Made by a program: the position numbers and the translations under genes. Of a stretch of 64,000 nucleotides of DNA, positions 31,850-44,900 are shown piece by piece. The notes below the pieces were generated by a model, which was not told where the DNA came from, did not search any database, and was given only the letters and a program-made list of their open reading frames with translations. Origin of the DNA: Antedon bifida (lineage: Eukaryota > Echinodermata > Crinoidea > Comatulida > Antedonidae); assembly GCA_963402885.1 (NCBI GenBank), contig OY727098.1:8976717-9040716 (forward strand). Direction: 5' to 3'. Positions within the stretch are counted from its first letter, which is position 1. The number at the start of each line of letters is the position of its first letter.

Positions 31850-33835
31850 TAAATCTCCGTGTGTAGAATCTTTTATCTGTAACTATTTAGTTGAATAATC
31901 ATTGTTGCATCATATGCAATAATTGAATGAACAGGATGGAAAATCAAACTATTTTAAATCATTGTTCAGTATTTGCAAGTAGATTTCTAAACAGGCACTT
32001 ATTTGTTGGTTTCTGCTAAAAAACTACTGCAAAGTTGTACATCTTGTCGTCTTAGTGGCATTTTCCCATATTTATAACCTCTATTTTATGTCATTACAAT
32101 TCTGTGAATGAAAGCAATGTGGAAATATATTTTTTTTTTAATCAACAAAAAGCACAAAAACTAATTTTACAAGATAAAATGAATAAAACATAAATATATG
32201 TAGTAGAATGTCTCATTTGAGAGACACTTTCCTTTGAAACCAACTTGTGTTTAGGGGTCTCCTCCTCAATAGAGGTTTTACTGTATACTGAAATAATATT
32301 TTGTTAAATCGAAAACCTATATTTAATTAAAAAAAAAAGCTAGTGTATATATTTAATGTAACTATTATATTATGTACCATATTTATTCGTATAAATACCC
32401 CGGGGCGGTTATTGTTCGGACAGGTTTTAGGGGAGTTTATTTGAGGGAGGCGTAATGTGTATAATCAAATAAATTTCCCCCAGATATGAAAAAATACAAT
32501 AAAAAAATTTAAAAAATACAACACAATTAATATCAAGTGCTAAATATTAACAATTAAATATATATAAAATGCTTGATAATTGAAGTCAATGAATTCTACT
32601 ACAAATAGAACTGTGTTATAATACAGTATTGATATAATGCATGTGGCAGGGTGTTTATTCAAATAAATACAGTAAATATTAACAGTAGGAAAATAAAATT
32701 GCAACATTTAAAAAAATGGTTGCAAAATGTAAGATACACTTCCTTATTAGGTATTGTTATGTTTTACAAAACATCAGAGGGTCACTCTAAATAATTACGT
32801 AATTAAAAACTCCATTCATGACAAACAATAATATAAACATTAAATATAAATAAGTTTTAAATAAACACAAACTAAACCAAAAGAACAAAAACAAACATAA
32901 GTAAATATGCAAACATTCCTTTTTAGGATAATTTAAAAAATAACCAGAAAATAACATTATGCATACTGATCACAATAAACTTGAATACTACTGTAGGCAT
33001 ATTAATAATATTTTTTACAAAAAAGAAACAATAATTTCCATATTATCCACAAGCAACAGAAATTTATATGGTGGGTCTGGTCATGCTCAAATTACTTTAA
33101 AGGTTCCTATAGGTAGAACTTCCAAAATAAAGATCAAAACTATATTTACAATAACAACACTATATTATTATGTAATGTATTACTAATTTAATTTTGTTAG
33201 CACTTCATATTTACAAACAAAACATGGTATTTAATGCAAGTAAACATTTAAATAATTTCTAATAATAACTATTATTTAATTATTAATAATTATACAAATT
33301 CACTATGAAATAAATATTATTTTCCATTTAAAAACATTGAAATATACAAAGAATAAAAATATTTTGGTGCCCTATTATCAACTAGTCTTGTTCAAACAGT
33401 AGCTTCCCATAACAACTGAAACCATAAGGAAATGTTTGTACTGTAAAATTTAAATGGATGTGAAAGAGAAAGTATAAACATTACAGAGGCATCCATTATT
33501 GTTACAAATAATTATGTAGCCCACAATTACTGCACTACAAGACAACAAAGCTGATTTAATGTTTTAATTAAAGATTTTCAAATTTACATGATTTAATTGA
33601 ATCTTTACAATTCAAATCTCATCTATTAATAAATTTACAAAATAATATTTGATATTTTGGAAACCTAAATTCAAAAGATGACCTTGTATACATGTTAATA
33701 TCTAAGGCAATACATACATAAACTTTGAAAGACATGGCATTTAATGTATAACCTAAATATTAAGAATTCTTTAGGTTTTAATGTTCATGGAATAATCTAC
33801 TAATAATACATACTAAATCATATTTAGGTGATCAT
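31850..33835. other. AT-rich intergenic region downstream of POLG
   Basis: No gene is supported. 32386-32460 carries a GC-rich CCCCGGGGCGGTTATT patch, related to patches at 50775, 56765 and 62113. The rest is simple AT-rich sequence. Confidence 0.5.
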
Positions 33836-33839
33836 TTAG

Positions 33840-34400
33840 AATAAATTAATATTATTTATTTCTCTCTGTACACTATTTTGTTTAACAATTATCTCTGAAA
33901 GTTAGATGTCAATGCTCACCAAAATTATCAGTCATACTGTACAGTATCTCTATAACTCGTCATCACATATTAATCAAATTCACTATACATGTATATACAG
34001 GTCATGGGTAAAAATATTAGCAAAAAAAAAAAAGGTACGCGCACAGAAGGTCATGCTCGTAAAATCGTGCGTTAAAAATTTAAAAATGCTTAAAAATGTT
34101 TTGATCAAATTAGAGCAGGAATTAGGCCATTTCCGTGACAAGACAATTACACACAAAACAAAATATGAATTGTTTTTACAAATCGCATTCCACTCATCGT
34201 CCTTAGTGCATTTACCAAATTTGAGACCGTTCCAACTTCAAAAAGCAGGTTAAAAATGCGCACATTAATTGAAAAAGTGCTGAAAATGGTAACAAATAAG
34301 GCCTTTTTAAAATGGAAAGACATTGAGTTGTAGATATGAATTCACATACACATTTGACAGGTTTTTTTCTCTTTCTTCATAGACCATCATATTCAACAGC
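33840..34400 (-). repeat. Antisense copy of the dispersed A-tailed repeat family
   Basis: The reverse complement matches the 3' half of the 1.54-kb units: CTGTACACTATTTTG at the start, the GCATTCCACTCATCGTCCTTA block, AATTAGGCCATTT, GTGCGCATTTTTAAC-type words and GAGTTGTAGATATGAATTCA. Overall similarity is clearly lower than between the two tandem units. Confidence 0.65.
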
Positions 34401-34509
34401 ATCTCGCTTATCTGTGATTGATTTTATTTCCAATTTTAATATGTCCAAGCTCAACCAATCTTTCTCTTATGTTTTTTAATTTTGATGACGCCTAAAAATT
34501 TGAATAACG

Positions 34510-36215
34510 TTGGTTGTGTAAAATTAAATCTTTTTGCTGAAATCATTATCTTCCGAAATTGTCATCTTCATCTTTGATTTTGATAATGTCGTCATACCAA
34601 AAGAAAATAGAACATATGCATAGATACCAACCGTCTTGGATCCTGCATTTAAAATGATTTTTAAACATATATTTTGAAAAACACATGCATGACCACATAT
34701 TAGTGATAATTTCACAATTCGAGAAGAAAATGCATTCAAATTAATTGGTATATTTTAAAAGTATACAACATTATGCGAGTATTCATATTATAACAACACA
34801 CCAATCAACTTTTCTTTAAAATGTTAATTATAATACAGTAGTTTTCCATGCCTCAAAGGTGTAGGATAATATTTGTTTTTAAACTGAACAGAATCAACTC
34901 ATGGAATAAGTAAATTGCTTCATGGAATAACCTACTACAAAATATGATGTCTCCAGGAATAAAGAATTAAAATTGAAGATGGAACGTGGGATGCTCGCTA
35001 ATACATACATGGATTAAAATAAAGGAATGGTTATAGAACATTTTGACTGCAATGCTAAACAGTAAACATATGCTAAAACATAATCATTAAATGTATTTGC
35101 TGCATAAATGAAAGCTCAGCCTTGATATTGCACATTGTATCTCGAATTGAAATCATTTTGACTAAAATTAATTTCCGTTTATATGATTATCATTCTTTTA
35201 AAAGGGGGCTTATGCGATCTATAATTAAGGAAACAGTATCACTATATTTCACTTTTGATTTCAGACACATTTTACAGATTGCACCCGAAGTACAACACCA
35301 TATATCATTGGGATTCTGTGTTCATGTTGGATACTATTTGTTTAACATAGTAGATTATACTATTTTAACTATTTTCAAATTAGTTCATTTGTATTTAATA
35401 ATCACCATTTAAAAGCATTTTTTAGGGGTTTTTTTTCATGTAAAAATGTCAAAATAGAGTACTAAATTATTTCTACACATTAATCATGATGTGACCAAAT
35501 GAATCAAGGCTTGAAAAATAAAATTATCCTTAAAAATAACATTCCTGTCAAGAAAAATTACAATATCCAACACTTTGCCATGACATTATGGCAACAACTA
35601 ACATGCAAATTAAATTACTGAATGGAATGAAAACAGTTAACAAGAAAAAAGAAATAGTATAAAAATATTTTATATATTATTAAAATTTGAAAGTTACAAT
35701 ACTATAGCATATACGTGCATATAAAATCCATATATATATAAATACATAAAACCTGTTCTCATCTTTTACTTTTTATATTACAATAAAAACATTTGAAGAT
35801 GTGTACATTTTAAAACGGAGTTTAATTTTATGAAATACAGTAGAGTAAACAAATCTTGTCCAAAATTATTAATTATTTTTTTAAACATTGCTACTTTGGC
35901 ATGATTTACTTCAACTCAATAACTATATTTGTTAGTACATATTTCAATGTGGTAAGTAGTAATGTATGGACACCTGCAATAGTTTAATGAAGAAGAAGTA
36001 TTAAATTTAATTCACACATTTATAAATGTATAAAGTTGCATAGTTATTGCCCTACAAGCAACACCTGTTAAAACTTTATCTGTTGTCAATATTTCTCCCA
36101 AACTGCAACGTGACTAGATGACTTTCACAATGATCTGAATGAGGATGTACACTATGTAATGTGCCATGCAAGAATTCAACGGTGTAGTGAAATTCTATCA
36201 CATTGTACAGTTTTG
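34510..36215. other. Intergenic region and probable 3' UTR of the zinc-finger gene
   Basis: AT-rich, no ORF with recognisable content. The part next to 36222 is likely the 3' UTR of the minus-strand zinc-finger gene. No confident polyadenylation signal was picked. Confidence 0.4.
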
Positions 36216-36221
36216 TACCAT

Positions 36222-38756
36222 TTAGCACTCATCCATATTATATGGATTTAAAAGTGGAAGCATTTCTTCAGCCAATTCTTGTTGATTTATTTCCATCATA
36301 GTCTTTTCCATTCTATCGATACCTTCTGTCATTGGCATATCATTTTCTTCAACACTCAAATTTGTTTGTTCTTCCATGTAACACTGTTGATTTTCAGTTG
36401 GCTCTTTACATAAGGCACGTTTGGGTGCTTCCAAACGAATGTGCCGTTTTCTCTTTATAGCTCTAGCACTGTTGTTGAGCTGTGCAATTATTTTTACTAT
36501 AGGATGTGTAGAATCCAAGCCTTTTTGACTTTTATTGTTTTCTTTTCTTTCAATATTTTCAACCATACTATTAAGATGGTTTCCACTTATTTGGTCATTA
36601 GTAAAACTGACGTCTTCAATTGATGTTATTGGTTCATTTACATTTTCAACAATTGCATCATCGATGTATGATTTTTGAGCTGAAAGATCAATTGCATCTA
36701 CATTTGTCGGGGGTGTGGGTAATGAGTGATAGATAATTTCATTTGGCTTTTTGTCTTCAATCCCATGTTTTACCTTCATGTGTCTCTTCCAATTACCTTT
36801 AAGGTTAAAGCGACTTGAACAGACACGGCATTTAAATGGTTTTGAGCCACTATGAAGAATCATATGGTTTGTTAGGTTTCGTTCACGGCTGAACGATCTT
36901 TGGCAAACGCTGCATGTAAATGGCTTGTCTTCTCGATGAACGATCATATGGGCTTGCAATGTATGTTTTTCTTTGAAAGCTTTTTGACATTGTTCGCACT
37001 TGTAAGGTCGGACGTCACTGTGTGTACGTAAATGTCGTTTAAGGTTTGCATCTTGACAAAACCCACGACCGCATTTAGGACATTTATATGGTTTCACACC
37101 CATATGTGTAAACATGTGTTTTTTCAAATGAGCTAAAAGCATAAATTCCATTCCACATTCTTTACAAATATGAGGGCGCACTCCACTATGTCTCATTTTA
37201 TGCAACAGCAACTGGCTAGGATAAGAGAACTTGCGATCACACTGATCACAATCATACCGTCCATGATTACCTTGTAACAGAAGATGTCGCTGAAGGTGAC
37301 CAGGAGTTGCAAAATCTTTGCCACACATAACACATATGTTGTTCTTAGCTGGGTGGGGTTTAGCCATATGAGCGCGGTACTCGCTGGGATAAACAAATTT
37401 TCTACCGCACTGATCACATTTAAACGGTGCATCATCACTGTGCCGTAACATGTGCTTCTTCAAATGTCCACTTTGCTTGAAGGTTTTGCTACAAACCTGA
37501 CAAGCATACAGATTCTTACCTCCTATACGAATGGTACGATAGAGTCCTTTACGCGAAATGCCACCTGTCCTTGGAATAGTACTGGAATTATCGGTTTCAA
37601 TCTCAACTTTTGCGTCATCAGCAGTGATTTCTTTTTTCTCTCCATGTTTTATCTTGATGTGTGTTTTTAAGTTACTTTTCAAATTAAATCGTGAACTACA
37701 AATGTTACACTTAAATGGTTTTATTCCATTATGTAGTCGTTCATGACTTTCCAAGTTAAATTTACGACTAAAACCTTTACCACAGTGTTTACACGCAAAT
37801 GGCTTGCTTTGGCTATGAACAATCATATGGGCTTTCAATGTTTGTTTCTGTGCAAATTTTTTATCACAGACTTCACATTTATATGGCCGTAAACCTGTGT
37901 GTATGAACATATGACGTTTAAGGTTGCCTTCAAGACTAAATGATTTCTTACAGACCGAACATTCATGTTCCTTCTCTCCTGAATGTGTTTTTTGGTGTTG
38001 TTTCAGATGAGTTGGTTGTAGGAATTGCATGCCACATTCACCACAAATGTGTGGTCGAATGTCTTTGTGCCGCTTTATATGCGCCGACAGCTGATGAGGA
38101 AACTGGAATGTTTTATCGCATTCTTCACATCGCAGTGGTCCATGGCTCTCGTGATATGCAATATGCCGCTGCAAATGTCCTATGGTAGAAAATGTCCGTC
38201 CACAGACGCCACAACAATTGTCTTTGGTGGGATGTGGCTTTGCCATGTGAGATTGCAGCTCGCTAGCATATGCAAACTTGCGTCCACATTGGCTACAGAC
38301 ATATGGAGCAAGTTCAGAATGTGTAAGCATGTGACGTTTCAAGTGGCTCGTCTGTGTGAAAGATCTACTACAAACGTTACAAGAGTGTGGCTTAACTTTT
38401 TCATGTGTTAGTTTGTGCGTGGCAAGATGTCCTTGTTGACGAAATGATTTTCCACAAACATTGCAAATGTAAGGCCGTATGCCACTGTGTGAGAGCAAGT
38501 GGCTTTGTAAACTATGTTTTGATTGGTAGATTTTAGGGCATTGATTACACTGCCAACATCGTTTACCATCACGTTCAATTGCAAAACTTTCATCTACAAA
38601 TGCAGGGATATAATTGTTTGGGGTTTTCTTCAACTTCACTTCAGTCTGCAGTTGCTCTCCCTCAGATGTCTCAGTCAAGTCTCCTGCCAGTTCTTCAATT
38701 TCTTGTTTCACAAATACTTCATCCAAGGCTGACACTGTTGTATTTTCGTCCTCCAT
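36222..38756 (-). CDS. C2H2 zinc-finger protein with 20 fingers in two arrays
   Basis: An uninterrupted 844-codon frame starts MEDENTTVSAL. An acidic N-terminus (residues 1-60) precedes array 1 of 11 fingers (about 68-375), a spacer (about 376-418), array 2 of 9 fingers (about 419-680) and a long acidic, low-complexity C-terminus. Finger cores are CX2C-X12-HX3-5H. Examples are YICNVCGKSF...H...H, SQCGRKF with the HMAKPH variant, and CSSRFNLK at the end of each array. Array 2 fingers 1-9 correspond one-to-one with array 1 fingers 3-11. The third finger of array 2 has stretched His spacing (RHLLLQGNH) and may not fold. Linkers are mostly not TGEKP. Probably a nuclear, sequence-specific DNA-binding protein; no KRAB, SCAN or BTB domain is seen. 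The ATG is close behind a possible acceptor (TCTATTTCTTCAG at about 38785), so a 5' UTR exon is likely. No specific orthologue is named. Confidence 0.93.
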   Translation of the reverse strand: MEDENTTVSALDEVFVKQEIEELAGDLTETSEGEQLQTEVKLKKTPNNYIPAFVDESFAIERDGKRCWQCNQCPKIYQSKHSLQSHLLSHSGIRPYICNVCGKSFRQQGHLATHKLTHEKVKPHSCNVCSRSFTQTSHLKRHMLTHSELAPYVCSQCGRKFAYASELQSHMAKPHPTKDNCCGVCGRTFSTIGHLQRHIAYHESHGPLRCEECDKTFQFPHQLSAHIKRHKDIRPHICGECGMQFLQPTHLKQHQKTHSGEKEHECSVCKKSFSLEGNLKRHMFIHTGLRPYKCEVCDKKFAQKQTLKAHMIVHSQSKPFACKHCGKGFSRKFNLESHERLHNGIKPFKCNICSSRFNLKSNLKTHIKIKHGEKKEITADDAKVEIETDNSSTIPRTGGISRKGLYRTIRIGGKNLYACQVCSKTFKQSGHLKKHMLRHSDDAPFKCDQCGRKFVYPSEYRAHMAKPHPAKNNICVMCGKDFATPGHLQRHLLLQGNHGRYDCDQCDRKFSYPSQLLLHKMRHSGVRPHICKECGMEFMLLAHLKKHMFTHMGVKPYKCPKCGRGFCQDANLKRHLRTHSDVRPYKCEQCQKAFKEKHTLQAHMIVHREDKPFTCSVCQRSFSRERNLTNHMILHSGSKPFKCRVCSSRFNLKGNWKRHMKVKHGIEDKKPNEIIYHSLPTPPTNVDAIDLSAQKSYIDDAIVENVNEPITSIEDVSFTNDQISGNHLNSMVENIERKENNKSQKGLDSTHPIVKIIAQLNNSARAIKRKRHIRLEAPKRALCKEPTENQQCYMEEQTNLSVEENDMPMTEGIDRMEKTMMEINQQELAEEMLPLLNPYNMDEC

Positions 38757-38789
38757 TGTTTTTTGGTGTCACAAACAAATCTGAAGAAA

Positions 38790-40910
38790 TAGATAATAGA
38801 AATAAAATCGTTAAAAAAATTGTTAAAAACTTAAATGAAGAATTAATTAGGTTATATGCATTATTATATATAACCTTATTGTTTGCAACATGGACCTATA
38901 AATTAGTCAGTCTACAAAAATCCAAAACTCAGTCGATATATAGCTTTGCGTTGATAAAGCTTCTGAATGATATCTTCTGAGAAATAACTGCCTAAAACGT
39001 GGTGCAAAAAACATAAAAACTTCAATTAAGTATTTAGTATCCTATATAGGCCTACTGTACTCCGTTACCTGTGTAAGAGAGAATAAAAAATATATACATA
39101 TATATAATAATTAGCATAATAAATACTCAATGCTAAGTTATGGTTATATTGTGACCATCAATATCCTTGTACTGTGTAAACCACAATTTGGGCCTGATTG
39201 TCTTATTTGTTGGGCCTGACCAGAATTTGGAGGGGGGAAAACATGCAAGTCGTGGGAACAGTTTAGATAGTACAGTATTACATTTCATTTCATGTTACAC
39301 AAAATCCAGGTACACGATTTTAATTACTGTTTTATCGTCGTCAGACGGCAGGCACCCTCTCGTACTAAGACAAGTGAGACTGAGAGGTTGCGGTAAAATA
39401 TTGCGTTTCATGCCATGTGACCAAAAAAACTAGGTCTGTATTAATTTTTATTTTATTTATTTGTTACGATCTTTAGTACTGCATACTGTAGTTTCTGGAT
39501 CACTGGACGTTTGCTATATGATTTTAATTAGTTTAACCAGTTTATTGAGGTTCACCTACATCTACTGTATATTTATTTACAGGAATTTGTTGAGGAAATT
39601 AAATATATCAATGTAAATAGGTGGTATTGATACAGTTAAGTACAGTATGTATCGGCTGGTGGGCCTAGAAAAAAACAATTGGATGCTATAATGTAAACTA
39701 CAGTACACTACCAAAGATATTATAGTGCATATTAATACACTTCATAGCCACACATAAATCCTGTAGGTTCCATTTTTTGATGTACTGTACATCGGAAGGC
39801 TATACTTTTTATGCATGCTGACTGCCAGTGATATAAACAATAGGTACACGGTTGTCTGGCGGTGTAATTTGTACGAATCGCTGTAGTGCGGTATTCGCGT
39901 CAATATCATGTTACATCTAGGGACCAAAAATTTGTATTTATATTTCAGTTGAAAATCGGCAATTCATTTGCAACGCTTAGAATTTACAGACATGTATAGC
40001 TCGTACAGTACGCTCATTCGGGGAATTGAAGAAGGTATTGTACTGTATTAGTTATTTATGAGTTTATATTCATGAACAAATTTTTCAATTTACGAATAAC
40101 CTTTTGTACTGTGGGGCACGTATTTGGAGGATTTTCAGAGATGAGGCGAGGGTATTGGGCATGTTGGGATGGGGTTCGCAGGGTGAATCCGTTCGCAGTA
40201 AATGGGGGGTTCGCCCGAACTATAAAAAAAAACCCTGGCTACGGGCCTGTAACATAATCAGTATTAATTTAGATTATTTTTTATATTTAAAAACATATAA
40301 AACATACAATTAAATATTATATTACCATACTATTATTAGTAGTATGTACTTTATAACATTTTATATCATAAAGCCTGTCATACATTGTCAGGCACTACCT
40401 GGCGAAGATTTATAGCATGACCCATAATTTAAAATATTTTGCTCAGGCCTTTGTTGGGCCCGAGCATCTTACAATGGGCCCGGCCCCGATCGTCCGTGGT
40501 TCCAAAACAACATCAATAAGAATTCGCCACACTAGCCTAGCTAGGCCACCACCAACACTCAACAAGCGGCTGGTTGTTGTGGTGGAAAGGTAGGCCTGGA
40601 GATCACAATTCTCGTTGAAAGTCTCCATGGTATAATCAATTATTTTTAAAAACACTCACCAGACCATGTCTTGATTATTCCATCGTATCAGATGTAGGTA
40701 CCATATGGTATCTTTATACTTCTTTGTCTCTTTTTTTCACTCAAATTTATTCTGCCTTTGTCCTCATTTTCTTTCGCTTTCTTTTTTCTGCTCATTATTT
40801 TCCCTTTCTTTCAATGACCTTTGGCCTTTCAATTGCAGCGAGCGCCACCTAGAAGCAGAAGAAAAGTAAGTGCAATCAAAGATCTTATGTGCAATCCAAA
40901 TCAACAGTTT
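38790..40910. other. Non-coding region upstream of the zinc-finger gene
   Basis: No gene recognised. 40716-40830 is strongly pyrimidine-rich (CTTTCTTTTTTCTG-type runs). 40500-40610 has TAGGCC and CACCACCAACA/TGTTGTGGTGG words that could form a hairpin. The promoter of the zinc-finger gene presumably lies near 38800-39500 but was not pinned down. Confidence 0.4.
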
Positions 40911-40912
40911 TC

Positions 40913-40960
40913 AGTCGCGCAAACGCGACTCTACAGCTCACTATGTCGGTCGGTCGGTAA
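40913..40960 (+). repeat. Hairpin plus GTCGGTC composite repeat
   Basis: AGTCGCG/CGCGACT hairpin (40913-40930, 4-nt loop), then CTCACTATGTCGGTCGGTCGGT. The same composite in reverse orientation is at 11395-11496. Confidence 0.75.
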
Positions 40961-41479
40961 ACACTAACTCAACTTTGCGCACGGGACTGCAGCCATGTAT
41001 ATGGCCTACCTCGATGGTACGAAAGCCACATGAATATAAATATATTTTGACATAGCAAAAATAAATAAAATTATTTCGAAATTAAAAAAACAAAAATACA
41101 GTGCACATTGGCCGCCGGTTCATTTCGATCACCGAGTATGGAACGCCTAAAGTTCCAGTGGGCCATGTCTAATATTAGAGCTTAAAAAGAATTTCATAAC
41201 GCCTGTTTGTTAACGTTAATTAAATTCTAACCATGTCTGCATTAATTGTTTTATTTATGTTAACGAACTTTCAAATTCATCCTGGCAATTTTTTTTTCGA
41301 TTCTCGTTTGTTTGCCAATGAGGCCTACTTATTCATACATTTTCTTCTTGATTTGTCAAATATTTGTTGAGTTTAAATCAGTTAGTAGATGGTGTAATTT
41401 AAATTAACTTAAAAAATACTTAAATAAGTTTTCAATCAAATTTTAAATATATTATTATCCAAGGTAATTTTACTACATC

Positions 41480-42385
41480 AAAGCCTGTAGACGACGTAAA
41501 CAGTGGAGTCCTGCAGGAATCGGTCCTCGGCGTACCAATTCTATTAATCTTACTCATAAATGACCTTCCAGACAAGATAATCAGTTTAATCAGGATAATG
41601 TTTGCGGATGATGCCAAAATGAAAAAAAAACATTAAAGAGGAAACTGATTCAACTACACTCCAATACGATCTTGATAGGGCTCAGAAATGGTTGATGAAA
41701 TTTAATATAAAGTTACTCAGTGAGACATTGTTGGCATTGGCTGAAGAAAAAGACCTAGCTATTTTTTTTTTCCATAAGTGATTCTGATTGTAAGGTAAGC
41801 CAAGTCGGCAGTGTGCAACAGCAGCAGGCTGAGCAATAAACAGTATGACAACTGTGAAAAGGACATTCAAAAACATTGATAGGGAAAGTTTTCAAGTAAG
41901 CTTCAAGTCATGATATCCGTCCACATATGGAATATTGCATTCAGTCTTGGTCACCGTATTACAGTAAAGAGAACGTACAGAGGAGAGCCAAGCCACAAAG
42001 ATGGTGAGTGGGTTAAGGGAACTACCTTATGATCAAAGGCTGGAATAGTTGGCCTCCAACCACTGGAGATAAGAAAGATACTTAATAGAGACCTTCAAGA
42101 TTCTAAAAGGTGTCAATGATATAACCCAGACGACTTCTTCACCATCTCTCATAACAGAACAGAACTCTTGGTCACAGTCTGAAGCTTTATCGTCCTAAAC
42201 TCAAAGCAAATCTCTTGTGCATAAGTAACTTTTTTTTTCAATCAGAATAATTAAGCATTGGCCGCGTCAGTTATTCAATCCCCACTCAGTCAACACATTT
42301 AAGTCTAGACTTAATTTTTACAATTTTTTAAGACTAGACATGGAAGCAAATAGGCACTAGCCTGAACTAATTCCATCAAACATTA
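41480..42385 (+). pseudogene. LINE (CR1/Jockey-like non-LTR) reverse transcriptase remnant
   Basis: Across frames the translation keeps SGVLQESVLG (from GVPQGSVLGP), LLINDLPDKI and MFADDAK (the catalytic box, 41600-41620), then the C-terminal part: CATAAG.AI, KRTFKNIDRESF, YGILHSV, GLRELPYDQRLE, FKILKG.NDIT and HSLKLYRPKLKANL. The end is near TWKQIGTSLN (about 42340-42370). Many stops and shifts are present. The 5' half is absent, as usual for 5'-truncated LINEs. Confidence 0.75.
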
Positions 42386-42389
42386 AGTG

Positions 42390-44900
42390 TAAGTGTAGTA
42401 TTAACAATAAATCAAAGATGTTTCTGCTTGATAATATCTACAAGATACAAGTCAACTTTATTGTCAAAAAAGTTTGAGATATGTTTTGTATATTAGTCTT
42501 GTCTTATCATCTGCCACATTTGGCAGGTCGATGACAGTCTTCTTTCCTTCCCCATGCTTCTCTATTTAGTGCTTCTTCTTTTAGTTCCAAATATGTATTG
42601 TTATTGTTTAATCTATCAAGCATAGCAGCTATCCTTAGTAATATCATTAAATAATACAAGTTACTATCTTTTTAAGTGTTGATTAAATAAATTGCATGCC
42701 ATCAGTGTTGAAAATCTGAAGCAGTTTGTGGGAATTGTTTTCTGTGTTTTCTAGCCCTTCCTGATCTGCTAATAATGTCTGAGTGTAATGGGTGGATGAG
42801 TCTTGTATAATTGAGTTAATTTTAAAGTATAAACACTTTAAACATATCATCTAAAGATGTCACTTCGACACCGATAACTTTGCTGGCCTTATTTACAATT
42901 ATTTTAATTTCACTTTTACTGTTAACATTGATATAAGAAAACCAAATAATAATACATAAGAAAGGATTGATTGAACAACAGAGGAATAAAACATATAAAT
43001 AAGATGGGAGCTAACATTAAACCGTTTCATTTTATATACAAAGTACATTTTTTTATATATTCACCTTAGTAGGCCTACGGAGTTCTTTAGTGTTACTTTC
43101 CCAGTTTAGTTCATTATCAATTATTAATCCAAAGTTCTTGTGTCTATCTACTATTTCCTCATTCTCATCAATTACATTATTTTTCTTCCTAAGGTAAACA
43201 ATAACCTCTTTAGTTTTCTTGGCATTTACTTCAAGAAAATATTGTTTACACCATATTATTCATTAAACAAGGATGTGTTATTATTTCAAATTAAACCAAT
43301 TAGACAAGTGTCATCTGCAAACTAAATGATCAATATTACTGTAAAAATCTGAAGAATATACTGAAAACTCAGATCTAGAAAACTCAGATATATCTGAGAT
43401 CTGAGTTTTCTAGATCTGAGTTTTCTAGACACCCAAAACTTCATACTGAAGATGGAAAACAATTTCCAAAAAATGTATGATCGTATAAGAAATCAACATG
43501 AGGGTGCTATTCTACTACTCCAGTCAATGTTTAACTAATTTGTCTAAATAGGATGACTTTATGACATAAGCATTGTCACTGGCTTTCATTTAATGTATAA
43601 TTTAGCGTTCAACGACAAGTAGTTTATTGTAAATTTCAACCAAAAATAATGAAAATAAGTATTTTCTAAAGTTTTGATGACTTATGATAGGTTTATAAGA
43701 AAAGCCCCCATTACAATGAATATAAATATTATCATTGGATTTCAGTTAATGAATGATTTAGCATTCTCAGTCTACGACAAGTATTACGAGATAGCATTTT
43801 TTGTTTGCGATATTATATCATGTCATAATTATTCTAATAAATTATTCATGATTTCTGCCTTAATTGGATAGGAGAAAAAATAATGCGTCCTGGAGTATTC
43901 TAAGCAAATTACAAGTTCCTAATTTGCATATCCAAATTGCGATATGTTAATTGTTAAATTGCAGATATATGTTTAAGACGTTGTGAACGACTTGATTTAT
44001 GTACTAAAAATTAGACCTATTTAGTTGATCCAAATGATATTGGTTTCACTAACTGCAAATGTGTAATAAGTTATGCAAAATTTGAAAGTGGAGCTTTCTT
44101 AAAACTAAGTTTAAGATTTTAAAACTGCGTAAAATTCGATACTATTATTAAATAAGTAGCATCTTTGTACTTTTTGATTACACATCTATAATTAATTCAA
44201 AGTGAAATTTTTGAATGAAAATTAATAGACATGTTCGTCACAGGATTTGTTGTCTGGAAGTAAAAGTTTCTGAAAATGTTTAATTTTATTATTGTGTCTT
44301 TTGCACGCATAGAAATTCGCCTATAATCTCATTCAACAATGAAATGTAAATGACACCATTTGGTGTGTTCTGATTAGATCTCAGATAGGATTGTGAGAAT
44401 CTTGCATTTATTTGGCTTTGCAATGAATGAACAGCTAGAATATGATTAGTGTTCAAGTTGTTTAATCTATGGAATGTTGAATTAGCTAATAATGTGTGCA
44501 TAGATATCCTACAGTTATATTTGAGCAGAAAGGCAACATTTAAATAGAAGAAGCGTGTTTCCCAACTAAATACTGAAAAACTCCTGCTTCGATACACTGA
44601 GTGCAGTTGTGAGGAGGTGGTGTATATCAATATCGGATCATTTTGGACAAAGCTACATTGTTGTTACCGTTGGATGGAACTTCAGTGTTTTGATAGTGAA
44701 TTAGAAATATGATGGTGTGTTTTATATATACTAAATATATATTTATATTACCCCACTAGTGTAACACGATTATTCTTTTTAATTTTTAAATAAAAACTGA
44801 CACAGACATATAAAGTAAAAAGACATTATAAGAAAACGATATTTCCAATTCACTATTAAAACGGTAACGGTAATAACAAAGTGCGATGCAAGGAAGCATG
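42390..44900. other. AT-rich intergenic region
   Basis: No gene is supported. The notable item is the long palindrome at 43363-43425. Short open frames here show no recognisable motif. Confidence 0.5.
43363..43425. repeat. Perfect 27-bp inverted repeat (cruciform-prone palindrome)
   Basis: Left arm 43363-43389 and right arm 43399-43425 are exact reverse complements around a 9-nt spacer. Each arm itself contains the AGATCT palindrome and two copies of GAAAACTCAGAT, so alternative folds are possible. Confidence 0.9.

Noticed and set aside
37193-38732. Several open frames opposite or offset to the zinc-finger gene
   Set aside because: They are shadows of the long repetitive zinc-finger coding sequence.
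44289-44630. 113-codon minus-strand open frame
   Set aside because: No recognisable motif or family similarity, and no supporting exon structure; not called.
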